DNA of 64,000 nt, taken from NCBI RefSeq assembly GCF_028649535.1, contig NZ_JAQSJE010000001.1, forward strand, positions 1 through 64,000. Direction: 5' to 3'. Shown in pieces: positions 32,701-40,724 of the stretch. Under the pieces are notes generated by a model. That model did not search any database. It saw only the letters and a list, made by a program, of their open reading frames with translations, and was not told the origin of the DNA. This DNA is from Mannheimia cairinae. Its GTDB lineage: Bacteria > Pseudomonadota > Gammaproteobacteria > Enterobacterales > Pasteurellaceae. The translations under genes were made by a program, and so were the position numbers. Each line of letters begins with the position of its first letter. Position 1 is the stretch's first letter.

Positions 32701-34231
32701 GCGAGCGGTCGATTTCGCCTGAAATTTTGCAAACCAACTCAAAGGCTTTTTCAAACTGCGTTTTTGCCATATCCGACACACTTAAACGCTGTTCTAAATC
32801 AAACACTTTATCGGTAAGATCTTCCGCCTGTGCCGCAAACTCTGCGTGATAATCTTCAATATTATTTAAGTCTAAATTAGCCAAACCGGTAAGCTGTTTG
32901 GCTTTTTCTAACGCATTGATGGCTTGTTGATATTGCAATGCACGAGTTTGTTGTGCGTCTAACGCTTGTTGATAATCCGCCATTTGCGAGCGTAATTCTT
33001 CAACTTGATCATCGGCTTCATCTGCTCTGGCTTGTGCATTTTCCGCAATTTCTGCGATCTCTTCTAACGCTTCTTGCTGTTCTTCCAGCTTAATATTTAG
33101 CTCTTCGACTTCATCTTGATAGCGTTCGATCTTTTCTTGATGGCGTAGTGCATTCATCACTAAATTAAGATGATCGTTCGCACTATTGTATTCCGCTTCA
33201 AGTGCATTTTCAGCCTCGGCAATATCCGCCGTTTCACGGCTAAATTCAACAAAGCGTTGCTGTTCAACTAAAATTTTAGATTTTGCCTCATACCACTCTT
33301 TACGCTGTGCTAATGCTTGCTCAACATTGCCACGACGCTCATTCGCATTACGCATATAATCCGCCGACACATAATTGGTCGATTCGGTAATTAAGCGTTT
33401 GAACATATCACGATCAGATTGGGTCACCTTAATCGCCTCTAAAGTCATACGGTTTTCACGCAATGCCGATTCCATATCTTGGAATGCTTGGCGAACACCG
33501 GTATTTTCAGGCAGTAAGTAATCACGCAATGATTTTGTAATCACACTTGAAATACCGCCGTAAAGAGAGGCTTCAATGAGTTTATAGAATTTGCTACGGT
33601 CAGATGCAGAGCGTAAACGTTTCGGGATTACACCCAAATCAAACATAAAGCTGTGGTAATCGGTAATCGAGTGATATTGCTTGAATTGAACTTCGGTTCC
33701 TTCAAATTTATCTTTCAGATCGTTTAACGGCAGAACTCGGGCTTTTTCGCCGACCTGTTCTGTTAATAAGCTGATAATGGTTTGATCTGCAGGAATGTTT
33801 TGCACAGAGAATGAACGGATATCGACTTTTTTATCACGCCCTGCTACTTGTTGTAAACGAACACCGGTAATAATACGCTGACCACGAGAGTTTTCAGACT
33901 CTAGCACTGCATAACAAACACCCGCTTTTAATTTACCGTGCAAGCCTTTATCACGAGAACCTGAAGTTGAACCTGCCTCAGTAGTATTTCGGAAGTTTAA
34001 TAAAGTTAGATCAGGAATAAGTGCCGTAACAAAGCCCGCCATAGTGGTCGATTTACCAGCACCGTTACCACCAGAAAGCGTCGTAACCAAATCATCTAAG
34101 TCAAAGGTACGAGCAAAAAAACCGTTCCAGTTAATTAAGGTTAAAGATTGGAATTTACCGCGTTTTACCTCATTTGAGCGTACAAGCGGTGAAATTTGAG
34201 GATTATTTTGCAAATTTTGGTTATCAATCAT
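29771..34231 (-). CDS. mukB: Chromosome partition protein MukB
   Basis: SMC-like ATPase of the MukBEF condensin. Walker [10 protein letters not shown] at 54-62 in the head; two long coiled coils rich in Glu, Gln and Arg (about 290-650 and 780-1130) around the hinge (about 660-780). The C-terminal head half has the ABC signature [14 protein letters not shown] and Walker [12 protein letters not shown]. 1486 residues, the same as E. coli MukB. An uptake signal lies in codons 14-17. Last gene of mukF-mukE-mukB, but separated from mukE by about 150 bases of hairpins. Confidence 0.97.
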   Translation of the reverse strand: MIDNQNLQNNPQISPLVRSNEVKRGKFQSLTLINWNGFFARTFDLDDLVTTLSGGNGAGKSTTMAGFVTALIPDLTLLNFRNTTEAGSTSGSRDKGLHGKLKAGVCYAVLESENSRGQRIITGVRLQQVAGRDKKVDIRSFSVQNIPADQTIISLLTEQVGEKARVLPLNDLKDKFEGTEVQFKQYHSITDYHSFMFDLGVIPKRLRSASDRSKFYKLIEASLYGGISSVITKSLRDYLLPENTGVRQAFQDMESALRENRMTLEAIKVTQSDRDMFKRLITESTNYVSADYMRNANERRGNVEQALAQRKEWYEAKSKILVEQQRFVEFSRETADIAEAENALEAEYNSANDHLNLVMNALRHQEKIERYQDEVEELNIKLEEQQEALEEIAEIAENAQARADEADDQVEELRSQMADYQQALDAQQTRALQYQQAINALEKAKQLTGLANLDLNNIEDYHAEFAAQAEDLTDKVFDLEQRLSVSDMAKTQFEKAFELVCKISGEIDRSQAWEEARALLSAFPEQKMQAQQAVALRQKLNELEHRLQQQQNAERLLAEFNQKSQQQLASAEELEGYFEEQQARLEDLEAELSEFVEQRSTQRQQREQLNQQYQQLAKNAPAWHTAQSALARLEEQCGEKFEASQSVMQFMQAMLSKEREATLARDELARKEQLLEAQITRLSQPDGSEDARLNHLAERFGGVLLSELYDDVSIEDAPYFSALYGEARHAIVVRDLEAVKAQLEQLDDCPTDLYLIEGDPSAFDDAVFSAEELGDGVVVKVSDRQWRYSKFPEVPLFGRAAREKHLETLKAERDETSELHAERAFDVQKCQRLHQHLSQFVGTHLSLAFQENPEVVMQEIAAERAEIERELAQSNGNEQQLRHQLDSVKAQLQMLNKILPLANLLADETLIDRAQECREQLEEAEDDELFIRQFGSTLSQLEPIAAALKSDPALFEQLEADYSRSVAEQKVLQQKVFSLADVMNRRLHFSYEETVGTEGSALTEQLRARLETAQREREQSREQLRQAQTQLSQYNQVLTGLRSSYDAKNQMLQELIREIDDLGVRGDSGAEDRARSRRDELQQRLSQQRSRKGYLDKQIAVIEAEMDNLNRTLRKAERDYHTQREIVVQAKASWCIVQRLSRNSDVEKRLNRRELAYQSAEELRSISDKALGALRTAVADNEYLRDSLRASEDSRKPENKVAFFIAVYQHLRERIRQDIIKTDDPIDAIEQMEIELSRLTNELTSREKKLAISAESVANILRKTIQREQQRILQLNQGLQNIAFGQVKGVRLVVNIRDTHAILLNALSNNRDEHKDLFDSQKLSFSEALAMLYKRVNPHIEMGQRTPQTIGEELLDYRNYLDLEVETFRGADGWMRAESSALSTGEAIGTGMSILLMVVQSWEEEARRMRAKDILPARLLFLDEAARLDATSINTLFELCERLDMQLLIAAPENISPERGTTYKLVRKITNNQEYVHVVGLKGFAK

Positions 34232-34251
34232 TATTATCTCTCACTGATTGA

Positions 34252-34369
34252 CCTAGCACGCTAAAGCGTACTAGGTTACGCATAAGTCAGTAGCTTTGCT
34301 ACCCTAGTTCTTTAACAGCCCTAAAAGGGCTGAATTATGCTTAACCTAGTACGGCTATGCCGTACTAGG
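34252..34369. repeat. Palindromic hairpin cluster between mukE and mukB
   Basis: 118-base unit. The left hairpin is CCTAGCACGC-taaa-GCGTACTAGG (34252-34275) with one mismatch. Two small central hairpins follow (GTAGC-ttt-GCTAC; CAGCCCT-aa-AAGGGCTG at 34317-34333). The right hairpin is CCTAGTACGGC-tat-GCCGTACTAGG (34345-34369), perfect over 11 pairs. Left and right ends are also inverses of each other. It looks like an inserted miniature element inside the muk operon. Confidence 0.7.
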
Positions 34370-34382
34370 CTTATCAAAGTAT

Positions 34383-35108
34383 CTATTCGTCTATTATTTC
34401 GTCTTCACTTTCCAACTCATCTTTTGCAAAATTTTCATCAATTTCAACCGCTTGTTGAGCTAAAAGTTCTGGGGTTGTGGCTTCGCCGTCACGAATTAAG
34501 CGTAATTGAGCTTCACGAGGGTCATCGCCGGTACGAACATCGGCACCAAAGCGGAATACAGATTCTGAAATCACAAATTTCTTGCTATTTTGCTCGCCTA
34601 CACGGGTAATGATACCGATTCGAGCTAAACGACGTAATGCTCCGCCTACTTTTTCGGCTAATTTAGCACGGTCTAAATCTGAGCCTGTCGAACGTGGGTT
34701 TACCGCTTTTAATAATTTGCTTTCATCAGCTAAATTTAATAACTCTTCATAAACATCATCTTGGCTGAAAATACCTTGCTGTGCCAAGCGTTCCGGACTT
34801 AAATAGAGATAGCATAACACCTTGCCGACTAACATCTCCATTTCAGACATTGCCGAACGAGCAATTAGGGTTGAAGCTTTCGGACGAAGATAGAAAAAGC
34901 CTTCCGGTGCACGAATCAATTCCACGTGATAACGGCGGTAAAAACCTTCTAACTCATTTTGAAAATCCATCAAAAATGCGTGTTGGTCCAGCTGTTCGGT
35001 ATTGATATGGCGACCGGCACGCAGTTGGCTATCTAGTTCTGGAAAAATAGGATTTGCAATCGCCACCGCTAGTTTTGGGGTAATTACATCTTGGATATTG
35101 TCTGTCAT
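34383..35108 (-). CDS. mukE: Chromosome partition protein MukE
   Basis: 241 residues, winged-helix KITE subunit of MukBEF that bridges MukF and DNA. Typical MukE segments: [13 protein letters not shown] (about 23-35), [21 protein letters not shown] (about 55-75) and a C-terminal acidic tail rich in Asp/Glu. SD AGAGAAAG. 48 bases after mukF. Confidence 0.94.
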   Translation of the reverse strand: MTDNIQDVITPKLAVAIANPIFPELDSQLRAGRHINTEQLDQHAFLMDFQNELEGFYRRYHVELIRAPEGFFYLRPKASTLIARSAMSEMEMLVGKVLCYLYLSPERLAQQGIFSQDDVYEELLNLADESKLLKAVNPRSTGSDLDRAKLAEKVGGALRRLARIGIITRVGEQNSKKFVISESVFRFGADVRTGDDPREAQLRLIRDGEATTPELLAQQAVEIDENFAKDELESEDEIIDE

Positions 35109-35156
35109 TTTATCTTTCTCTTAATTTGCAAATTTTTTCTAAAAAACGACCGCTTG

Positions 35157-36500
35157 CTATTTATTGTATTGGTCAATCACGTGGGCTTGAACTTCTGCAC
35201 CTTGCTCGTTAATTGCTTGCCACTCCGGGTAAACTGCTTGGTTATCTTGGCTTGCCATACCTAATTTCACGGCTTGATCCACAATAATGCGAGCCACGTC
35301 AAAATGGCGAGATTGAGGGAACATCGCAAGTTGCTCACGTAAAATCGCCCCTAAATCAATCGGCTTGCCCTCTGCTCTAAACGGTGCCAAATGAGCCTGC
35401 ATTGTTGCTACAATTTGTTCTTGAACATCGGAGAGAGATTCATACTCTAATTCACTTGGTAATTCACCTACGGCTTCTGCCTCATTTAACATTGCATCTT
35501 CATCACGCAAGTCAAGTAACGAATCAGCTTTTGCGGTGTAAAGTAACCAAGGATTATTGTAGTAGTCTTGAATAGATTGACGTAAACGCTGCCCGAATAC
35601 ACGGTTTTTATCCATATCAATCGCCGTACGAATAAATTTATGCACGTGGCGATCGTAACCGATCCAAAGGTCAATCGCTTGTTGCCCCCAGCTGATAATA
35701 CGATCAAGTTTATTTTGTAGATTCACGATAAGCTGGTCGATAAAATCTAAGTCATCACGAGTAAGCAAACAACTTTGGATTCTTAGTAATTGAGCCTGTA
35801 ATTTATCCCCAGCGGCATTTAAGGTATCTTGTAATTCACGTAAATTACCTGACGTTTCGTCTAATAGACGCTCACAACTCGTAATCGCCTCGTGCCAATT
35901 TTGGCTTAGTAGTTCCGCAATACGTTCACGAATCTGATGCTGATTTTCGTCCATTACTCGTTGTGATAAGTCGATACTATCAAAAATCTCTGCCACCGAA
36001 TATTTAAGCGGAGCAAACACGTTATTCCGCCAATAACGTTCATCTGCATTTTGCTCAGTCCCCTCTTCTGCAGCAACAGATGCCCGTTGAATTTCATCAG
36101 CCACAATCGAAAGTTGAATAGAAAGACGCAAGGTAGAGAACTCTCGCTGACGCACATAATAATCCGAAATCCCAACACCAAGCGGTGTAACACGGTAAAT
36201 GGCTAAACCTTCGGTAAATTCACTGCTAAAGCGGTTTAATAAACGCTGTTTAACTAAATCGTTAATCGCATTATTTGCTCGTTGAACGAGTGTAGCTTCC
36301 GATTGCTTGTAAGCATTAGAGACATAACGAAAAAGATCAATAAGATCGCTTTCTAATAATTCACCATCGGTTTGTTCTTGATTGTAAATTGCAATAGCTA
36401 ATAAGAAAGCTAAACGGTCGGAAGAAAGAGAAAGGGAAAATTCACGATCTTTCGTCCAAGAAATGAGTTCTGGAATAGTCTGTGCCAATTCGTTCTGCAT
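35157..36500 (-). CDS. mukF: Chromosome partition protein MukF
   Basis: Kleisin of MukBEF, 447 residues. N-terminal winged helix (about 8-110, with [19 protein letters not shown]), a helical middle, and the C-terminal winged helix that contacts the MukB head ([23 protein letters not shown] near 406-428). First gene of the muk operon; its own promoter must lie in the 189 bases before 36689, where an uptake signal (36581-36589) also lies. Confidence 0.95.
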   Translation of the reverse strand: MQNELAQTIPELISWTKDREFSLSLSSDRLAFLLAIAIYNQEQTDGELLESDLIDLFRYVSNAYKQSEATLVQRANNAINDLVKQRLLNRFSSEFTEGLAIYRVTPLGVGISDYYVRQREFSTLRLSIQLSIVADEIQRASVAAEEGTEQNADERYWRNNVFAPLKYSVAEIFDSIDLSQRVMDENQHQIRERIAELLSQNWHEAITSCERLLDETSGNLRELQDTLNAAGDKLQAQLLRIQSCLLTRDDLDFIDQLIVNLQNKLDRIISWGQQAIDLWIGYDRHVHKFIRTAIDMDKNRVFGQRLRQSIQDYYNNPWLLYTAKADSLLDLRDEDAMLNEAEAVGELPSELEYESLSDVQEQIVATMQAHLAPFRAEGKPIDLGAILREQLAMFPQSRHFDVARIIVDQAVKLGMASQDNQAVYPEWQAINEQGAEVQAHVIDQYNK

Positions 36501-36648
36501 ACGGGCTAAATAATGTTAAATTGTTTATAAAAATAGGGGCTATTGTAACTGAATGAGAAGAAAATGGGAATGGATAAAACACAAGCGGTTAAAATAGTTA
36601 AAAAGTTTACGAAATTAATTCTAGTTTAACTCTTTAAGTATATTGATA

Positions 36649-36680
36649 AAAAAATCGCCCTTATCTTAAATAAGAGCGAT
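36649..36680 (-). terminator. Terminator of the exported unknown protein gene
   Basis: On the minus strand ATCGCTCTTAT pairs with ATAAGGGCGAT (one G-T pair) around a TTTAAG loop, followed by TTTTTTT. A classical intrinsic terminator. Confidence 0.85.
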
Positions 36681-36689
36681 CTAGATAGA

Positions 36690-37163
36690 TTATTGCGATT
36701 TGATTAAATCATAAAATTGTACTTCGCCATTTTGTTTTTGACGCCAACCAAAGCTTACTTGTTCTTCCCCTGCTGCTTTAAAACGACAGAACATATCTTC
36801 ACCAGCATCAATACAATCTGTTTCAAGTTTATCTCGTGTAGTAATACGCTTTACAAGATCTTTATTTGAATGGGCGTCAAACAAACGTGCTAAGGTTCTA
36901 CGAGATGTGTTGGTAAATCTTGCAACTTTACCATTTGCATCACTTAGTTTAACCCATTGTTGGCCACCATCGTAAGTTGCTTCTATTTCCCAATGTTTGC
37001 TGAATTTTTGTAAGCGGATACCGACATTAAGCACTTGGTTTGTACCTGCATTATATATCGCATAAATCCCTTCATCATTTTTATCTAAATATGCAGCATT
37101 AGCTGTTCCCGCAATCGCAAAACCAGTAAGTGCAGCAAAGATAGCCGTTTTAATTTTTTTCAT
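36690..37163 (-). CDS. Unknown exported protein
   Basis: I do not recognise this family. 157 residues from the start at 37163, chosen because GGGAGT stands six bases before that ATG; a nine-codon extension is open but lacks a site. It has a clear signal peptide (MKKIKTAIFAALTGFAIAG, cut after ANA). The mature part of about 134 residues is basic, with two cysteines (C-x8-C near 117 and 126) that may form a disulfide in the periplasm. It has a normal terminator and sits just outside the left edge of the integrated element, so it belongs to the core chromosome or to an older insertion. Confidence 0.7.
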   Translation of the reverse strand: MKKIKTAIFAALTGFAIAGTANAAYLDKNDEGIYAIYNAGTNQVLNVGIRLQKFSKHWEIEATYDGGQQWVKLSDANGKVARFTNTSRRTLARLFDAHSNKDLVKRITTRDKLETDCIDAGEDMFCRFKAAGEEQVSFGWRQKQNGEVQFYDLIKSQ

Positions 37164-37190
37164 CAGGTTACTCCCAATTTTGTTTAACAT

Positions 37191-37535
37191 TCTGAAATAA
37201 TAACATAATTTTTCTTTTACGTAACCAATTCGTTTAATTAGCCCTAGTTATTGATACCAAAGCCTCCGCTCTATTTACATATAAAATATAATTTTTTATA
37301 CAAAATAGATTTTTTTATAAAAATTGCTCTTATGTTTCAGTATATATCATAAAATATCAAATATCCTTATAAATCAATAAATTTACACGTTTTAAGTAAC
37401 TCATTATAATTCAGAATATATCATCAAAATTCAGTTTTTTAGTAACCATTTTGGTATCCATAGTCGATATCATCAAATTTTATGGTTACCAAATGACTTG
37501 AAATTATGAATAATGATCAATTATTGAACTTATGA
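37191..37535. promoter_or_regulatory. AT-rich left end of the integrated element, with repeats
   Basis: 345 bases without a gene. They hold the promoter side of the exported-protein gene and several copies of a TATATCAT/CAAATAT-like word (37342-37365, 37416-37428). The TAGTAACCATTT candidate att core is at 37440-37451. Arm-like words follow: TTTTGGTATCC (37449-37459) and GGTTACCAAAT (37484-37494). The integrase SD GGGGGA follows. Confidence 0.5.
37440..37451 (+). repeat. Candidate attL core
   Basis: TAGTAACCATTT, identical to 42346-42357. Flanking bases also agree partly (T-x-TAGTAACCATTT-xx-GTA). There is no tRNA gene at either copy, which is unusual for a P4-type integrase, so this is only a candidate. 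Confidence 0.35.
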
Positions 37536-37547
37536 TTGGGGGATTTT

Positions 37548-38765
37548 ATGGCGAAAAAGGTTCATCAACTTGTTGATACTGAAATAAAAAAGGCAAAATC
37601 TGCTGATAAACCTTATACATTAACTGATGGTGGCGGACTATTTTTACTGATTTCAACCACTGGTTCAAAATCGTGGCGATTCAATTACTATCATCCAATC
37701 ACTAAAAAGCGTACAAAAATGGCTCTTGGATTTTACCCAACTATTGGGCTATCAAAAGCTCGTTCATTGCGTGATGAATACAAAAAGTTGCTTGCAAATC
37801 ATATTGATCCACAAGAACACCTTAAAGCTGAAAAACAAGAAAAATTGCACGCTAATCAAAATACTTTTTTTGTTGTTGCTGAACAATGGAAGCTAAAAAA
37901 ATCAGCTGAAATCAAAGGTGCAACATTAAAAAATCATTGGCGCCGTCTTGAACTTTATGCATTTGATACATTAGGCAACTTACCTATTGCACAGATTAAA
38001 CCGCTACAAGTTACTGAAATGGTTAAACCGTTATTTCAACGTGGTGTAAACGCAACAGGCGTATCTTTATTACAAACAATCAATGAAATTATGCGTTTTG
38101 CTGTAAACCGTGGCATTATTGAATTCAATAAATGTGCGGATATCGCTGATACCTTTGTTAAGGTAAAATCAATACATCATCCAACTATTAGACCTGAACA
38201 TCTTCCTGAATTCTTTGAGGCACTACGTGATTCAAATGCCGACTTAATCATTAAATCATTGATTAAATTTTTATTGCTGACGATTGCTAGACCACAAGAG
38301 GCAACAAATGCAAAATGGTCTGAAATTGATTTTGAACAATCATTATGGCACATTCCTGCTGAACGAATGAAAATGAAACAGGCATTTACTATACCATTAT
38401 CGAAACAAGCTATTGCTATTCTGAAAAAATTACAACCTATTACCGGTCGTAGTCCTTATATTTTTCAAAGTACAAAAAAACCATCGCAACCTATTGGTAA
38501 ACAAATTGCCAATAACAATATCAAACAAATGGGCTATAAAGGTGTATTAACATCACACGGCTTACGCTCGATTGCAAATACTTACCTAAGCGAAAAATTT
38601 ACAGATATTAATATTGAAATTATTGAAGCTTGCCTTTCACATAAAAGCCAAAATCAAGTACGCAATGCTTACAATCGTTCAACATATCTTGAACAACGTA
38701 AGCCATTGATGAATGATTGGGGAAATTTTGTTGAAGAATGTATGAAAAAAATGTCTAATATATAG
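37548..38765 (+). CDS. int: Tyrosine recombinase, P4-type integrase
   Basis: 405 residues from the ATG at 37548, preceded by GGGGGA; a TTG twelve bases upstream is in frame but would overlap that site. N-terminal DUF4102-type arm-binding domain (about 1-85, with TDGGGLFLLIS and GFYPTIGLSKAR). SAM-like core-binding domain (about 95-190). Catalytic domain: Arg in TIARPQEA, HxxR in SHGLRSIAN, and the nucleophile Tyr near residue 375 (AYNR). It drives integration and excision of the surrounding element. Ends with TAG. CAG is used for Gln inside the gene. Confidence 0.93.
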   Translation: MAKKVHQLVDTEIKKAKSADKPYTLTDGGGLFLLISTTGSKSWRFNYYHPITKKRTKMALGFYPTIGLSKARSLRDEYKKLLANHIDPQEHLKAEKQEKLHANQNTFFVVAEQWKLKKSAEIKGATLKNHWRRLELYAFDTLGNLPIAQIKPLQVTEMVKPLFQRGVNATGVSLLQTINEIMRFAVNRGIIEFNKCADIADTFVKVKSIHHPTIRPEHLPEFFEALRDSNADLIIKSLIKFLLLTIARPQEATNAKWSEIDFEQSLWHIPAERMKMKQAFTIPLSKQAIAILKKLQPITGRSPYIFQSTKKPSQPIGKQIANNNIKQMGYKGVLTSHGLRSIANTYLSEKFTDINIEIIEACLSHKSQNQVRNAYNRSTYLEQRKPLMNDWGNFVEECMKKMSNI

Positions 38766-38766
38766 T

Positions 38767-38787
38767 GTCTTTTTATATCAAAAAGAC
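38767..38787. terminator. Hairpin between int and the XRE gene
   Basis: GTCTTTTT (38767-38774) pairs with AAAAAGAC (38780-38787) around a short AT loop, between two convergent genes that both end in TAG. The stem is AT-rich and the tail is weak. Confidence 0.5.
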
Positions 38788-38799
38788 GACAATGTTTAA

Positions 38800-39189
38800 C
38801 TATTTTGCTTCCAATAATTGTATAATTTTATCCAACCGATTAATTTCTAACTGTTTTTGGGCTAATAAATCATCTTTATGTTGCAACATTAGCCTTAGTT
38901 TTTCAATTTCTACGATCAATGCTTGATCATTATTACCTTGATATACAGGGCTTAAATGTATGTTTTCACCAATTTGAAAACATACGTTTTTATCATCTGG
39001 CGAAATCAAATTAACAATATCAATGTCCAATATTTGTGCAATTTGTTGAAGTTTATCTAGGTGTAATTTGGTTTCGCCTCGTTCAATCCTTGCATAACCA
39101 TTCAATGACATATTCATTTTTTCAGCCATTTGTTCTTGCGACCATTCTTTAGCCTCTCGAAGTTTTCTTATCTTTTCATTCACATTCAT
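38800..39189 (-). CDS. XRE-family transcriptional regulator
   Basis: 129 residues. N-terminal Cro/cI-type helix-turn-helix at about 4-60 (LREAKEWSQEQMAEKMNMS as recognition segment). The C-terminal part forms a Leu/Lys/Gln-rich coiled coil (about 92-129), probably for dimerisation. Divergent from the GIY-YIG gene across 138 bases that contain an inverted repeat, so it most likely represses that gene, itself, or both. Ends with TAG. Similar regulators are common in Haemophilus and Neisseria accessory DNA. Confidence 0.85.
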   Translation of the reverse strand: MNVNEKIRKLREAKEWSQEQMAEKMNMSLNGYARIERGETKLHLDKLQQIAQILDIDIVNLISPDDKNVCFQIGENIHLSPVYQGNNDQALIVEIEKLRLMLQHKDDLLAQKQLEINRLDKIIQLLEAK

Positions 39190-39193
39190 TGCT

Positions 39194-39234
39194 TACACCT
39201 ATTTGTTGGCTACATTACACAAAATTCAGGTGTA
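39194..39234. promoter_or_regulatory. Candidate operator of the XRE regulator
   Basis: TACACCT (39194-39200) and AGGTGTA (39228-39234) form an inverted repeat with 27 bases between. A second similarity is direct: CCTATTTGTTGGCT (39198-39211) against CCTTTGTTGTTGGT (39242-39255). The site lies between the two divergent starts. Assignment to the XRE protein is inferred. Confidence 0.4.
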
Positions 39235-39327
39235 TATCATACCTTTGTTGTTGGTAGAACGCAAAAATTTTACCAATATAATAAATGAAGTTGCTATTTT
39301 GTAAGAACGTTAAATTTAGGAGGATGA

Positions 39328-40101
39328 ATGTTTTCAACTGGTATTATAGAAAAAATTGGTTATTATATTTACTGTTTAGTTGATCCAAGAAATAAAAATA
39401 TTTTTTATATTGGTAAAGGTAAAGGAAATCGTGTTTTTCATCACGCTAAAGGTGCATTATCAGGAAAAATTACTGAAAGCGATAAAATTTCATTAATTAA
39501 TGAAATTCATCACGCAGGATTAGAACCAATCTATTATATTTTACGCCATAATATTCAAAGTGAATTACAAGCCTTTGAATATGAAGCACTAGCAATCGAT
39601 TTATTATCAATAGTAAAGGAAAATCAGCAACCTTTAACAAATATTCAAGGCGGTACATATTCATCTGAAAAAGGGTTAATTACGTTATCTGAAATTAAAA
39701 AACTTTATGAACCACAAGAACTAAATACTGATTTGCCAATTGTATTGATTACGATTAATAGAAATTATAAAGATTTAAAAAGTAAAATTAAATCTGGCGA
39801 AATTAGTGAACAAGATCTTGAACAGGAAATTTATAATCGTACTCGTGGATATTGGAAAATAAGTAATCGACGTGAAAAGGCAAAATATGCTGTTGCTGTT
39901 TATCGCGGTTGGACATTAGCTGCCTATGAAATTGAACGTTGGGTTGATGCTCCAATTGAACGAAAAGGACGTAAAGGGTTTGAAGGAAAAATCCTGCCTA
40001 AAAATTCACCAATTCATCAAGAATTAGTTGATAAATTGACTTATTCATCAAATGATGATTATAAAGCGCCACAAAATCCAATAACTTATCGAAATTGTTA
40101 G
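39328..40101 (+). CDS. GIY-YIG nuclease-domain protein with a conserved C-terminal domain
   Basis: 257 residues. N-terminal LEM-3-like GIY-YIG fold: YYIYCLVDP at 12-20, FYIGKGKGNRVFHH at 26-39 with candidate catalytic R35, and the metal-binding Glu region EYEALAIDLL at 82-91. The second half (about 125-257) is a separate domain with IVLITINRN, RGYWKISN, AVYRGW, GFEGKI and a final NPITYRNC. It is reminiscent of PUA-like/EVE-type folds, but I cannot confirm that. Strong SD AGGAGG. Divergent from an XRE repressor. It could be a modification-dependent nuclease or a homing-type enzyme; a defence role is only a guess. Ends with TAG immediately before a terminator. Confidence 0.75.
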   Translation: MFSTGIIEKIGYYIYCLVDPRNKNIFYIGKGKGNRVFHHAKGALSGKITESDKISLINEIHHAGLEPIYYILRHNIQSELQAFEYEALAIDLLSIVKENQQPLTNIQGGTYSSEKGLITLSEIKKLYEPQELNTDLPIVLITINRNYKDLKSKIKSGEISEQDLEQEIYNRTRGYWKISNRREKAKYAVAVYRGWTLAAYEIERWVDAPIERKGRKGFEGKILPKNSPIHQELVDKLTYSSNDDYKAPQNPITYRNC

Positions 40102-40112
40102 TTTTTTAATAC

Positions 40113-40149
40113 AAAAGATCGCCAATTAACATTCCTGGCGATCTTTTTT
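40113..40149 (+). terminator. Terminator of the GIY-YIG gene
   Basis: AAAGATCGCCA pairs with TGGCGATCTTT, followed by TTTTAT. A strong intrinsic terminator 11 bases after the TAG stop, which makes translation past that TAG pointless. Confidence 0.88.
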
Positions 40150-40263
40150 ATACTATAATAGGGTAACTCATTTTTCATTAAACTGTGTCATTATGCGTCA
40201 TTTAGGATCATTCTCGTGCATAATAAATAATTACATATAATAATTGTGCACAATGAAACAAAA

Positions 40264-40452
40264 ATGGCAACAATCTCAAAATTTTTTCCGTATCATAATG
40301 ATGCGGATACCGATATGCTTTTTGAAGCAACATTAAACAAGCTTGAACTTGATGAACTGATTTTCTTATTAAGGGTTTTCCAACGTAATTCACAAGCCAA
40401 ACAAGTTCTTGCAAAAAATTTGAAAAAAATTATCAATAAAAAGTTATCTTAA
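40264..40452 (+). CDS. Small unknown protein of the element
   Basis: 62 residues from ATG 40264 (MATISKFFPY); a GTG at 40246 would add six residues. Acidic N-terminal half (HNDADTDMLFEATLNKLELDEL) and a basic end (KNLKKIINKKLS). No SD of note and no family recognised. It lies 52 bases ahead of the excisionase-like gene on the same strand. An imperfect inverted repeat GTGCATAAT / ATTGTGCAC (about 40216-40252) lies before it and could be an operator. Confidence 0.45.
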   Translation: MATISKFFPYHNDADTDMLFEATLNKLELDELIFLLRVFQRNSQAKQVLAKNLKKIINKKLS

Positions 40453-40504
40453 AAATTTTCTGTGTTAGGCTTCCTTCAAATTTCATTACAAAAAGGAGTT
40501 TAAT

Positions 40505-40684
40505 ATGACAGAACATATTGATTACTACTTATCTATTCAAGATCTTGAAAAACGTTTACGTATCAGCCGATCAACAATTTTACGATTGATTGAATCTAAA
40601 AAATTGACATCAATAAAAATCGGTCGCCAACTTCGTATTCCTGAATCTTAGATTATTCATTATCTTGAAAGCTGTAAAATCTAA
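40505..40684 (+). CDS. Excisionase/AlpA-like DNA-binding protein with an in-frame TAG
   Basis: Small MerR-type winged helix of the excisionase (HTH_17) class: YLSIQDLEKRLRISRST (about 8-24), the wing IKIGRQLRIP (37-46), then PES. Codon 49 is TAG (40649-40651). Reading on in frame gives IIHYLESCKI and a TAA at 40682, which is the normal helical end of this family, where codon 49 is usually Glu or another polar residue. Strong SD AAGGAG. Either the last eleven residues are lost, the TAG is read through, or this is a mutated copy. It probably promotes excision or regulates the element. Confidence 0.7.
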
Positions 40685-40689
40685 ATAAT

Positions 40690-40724
40690 TAAGCCACTGA
40701 TTTTATTTCAGTGGCTTATTTTTA
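40690..40724. terminator. Terminator between the excisionase-like gene and rep
   Basis: TAAGCCACTGA (40690-40700) pairs with TCAGTGGCTTA (40708-40718), followed by TTTTTA. It follows the TAA at 40682, not the TAG at 40649, and ends at the stop of the opposing replication gene. Confidence 0.85.

Noticed and set aside
34252-34369. CRISPR array
   Set aside because: The repeats are inverted hairpins without regular spacers, and there are no cas genes in the window.
40208-40414. 68-codon minus-strand frame opposite the small unknown gene
   Set aside because: No SD, unlike any family, and antisense to a better-supported frame; probably chance.
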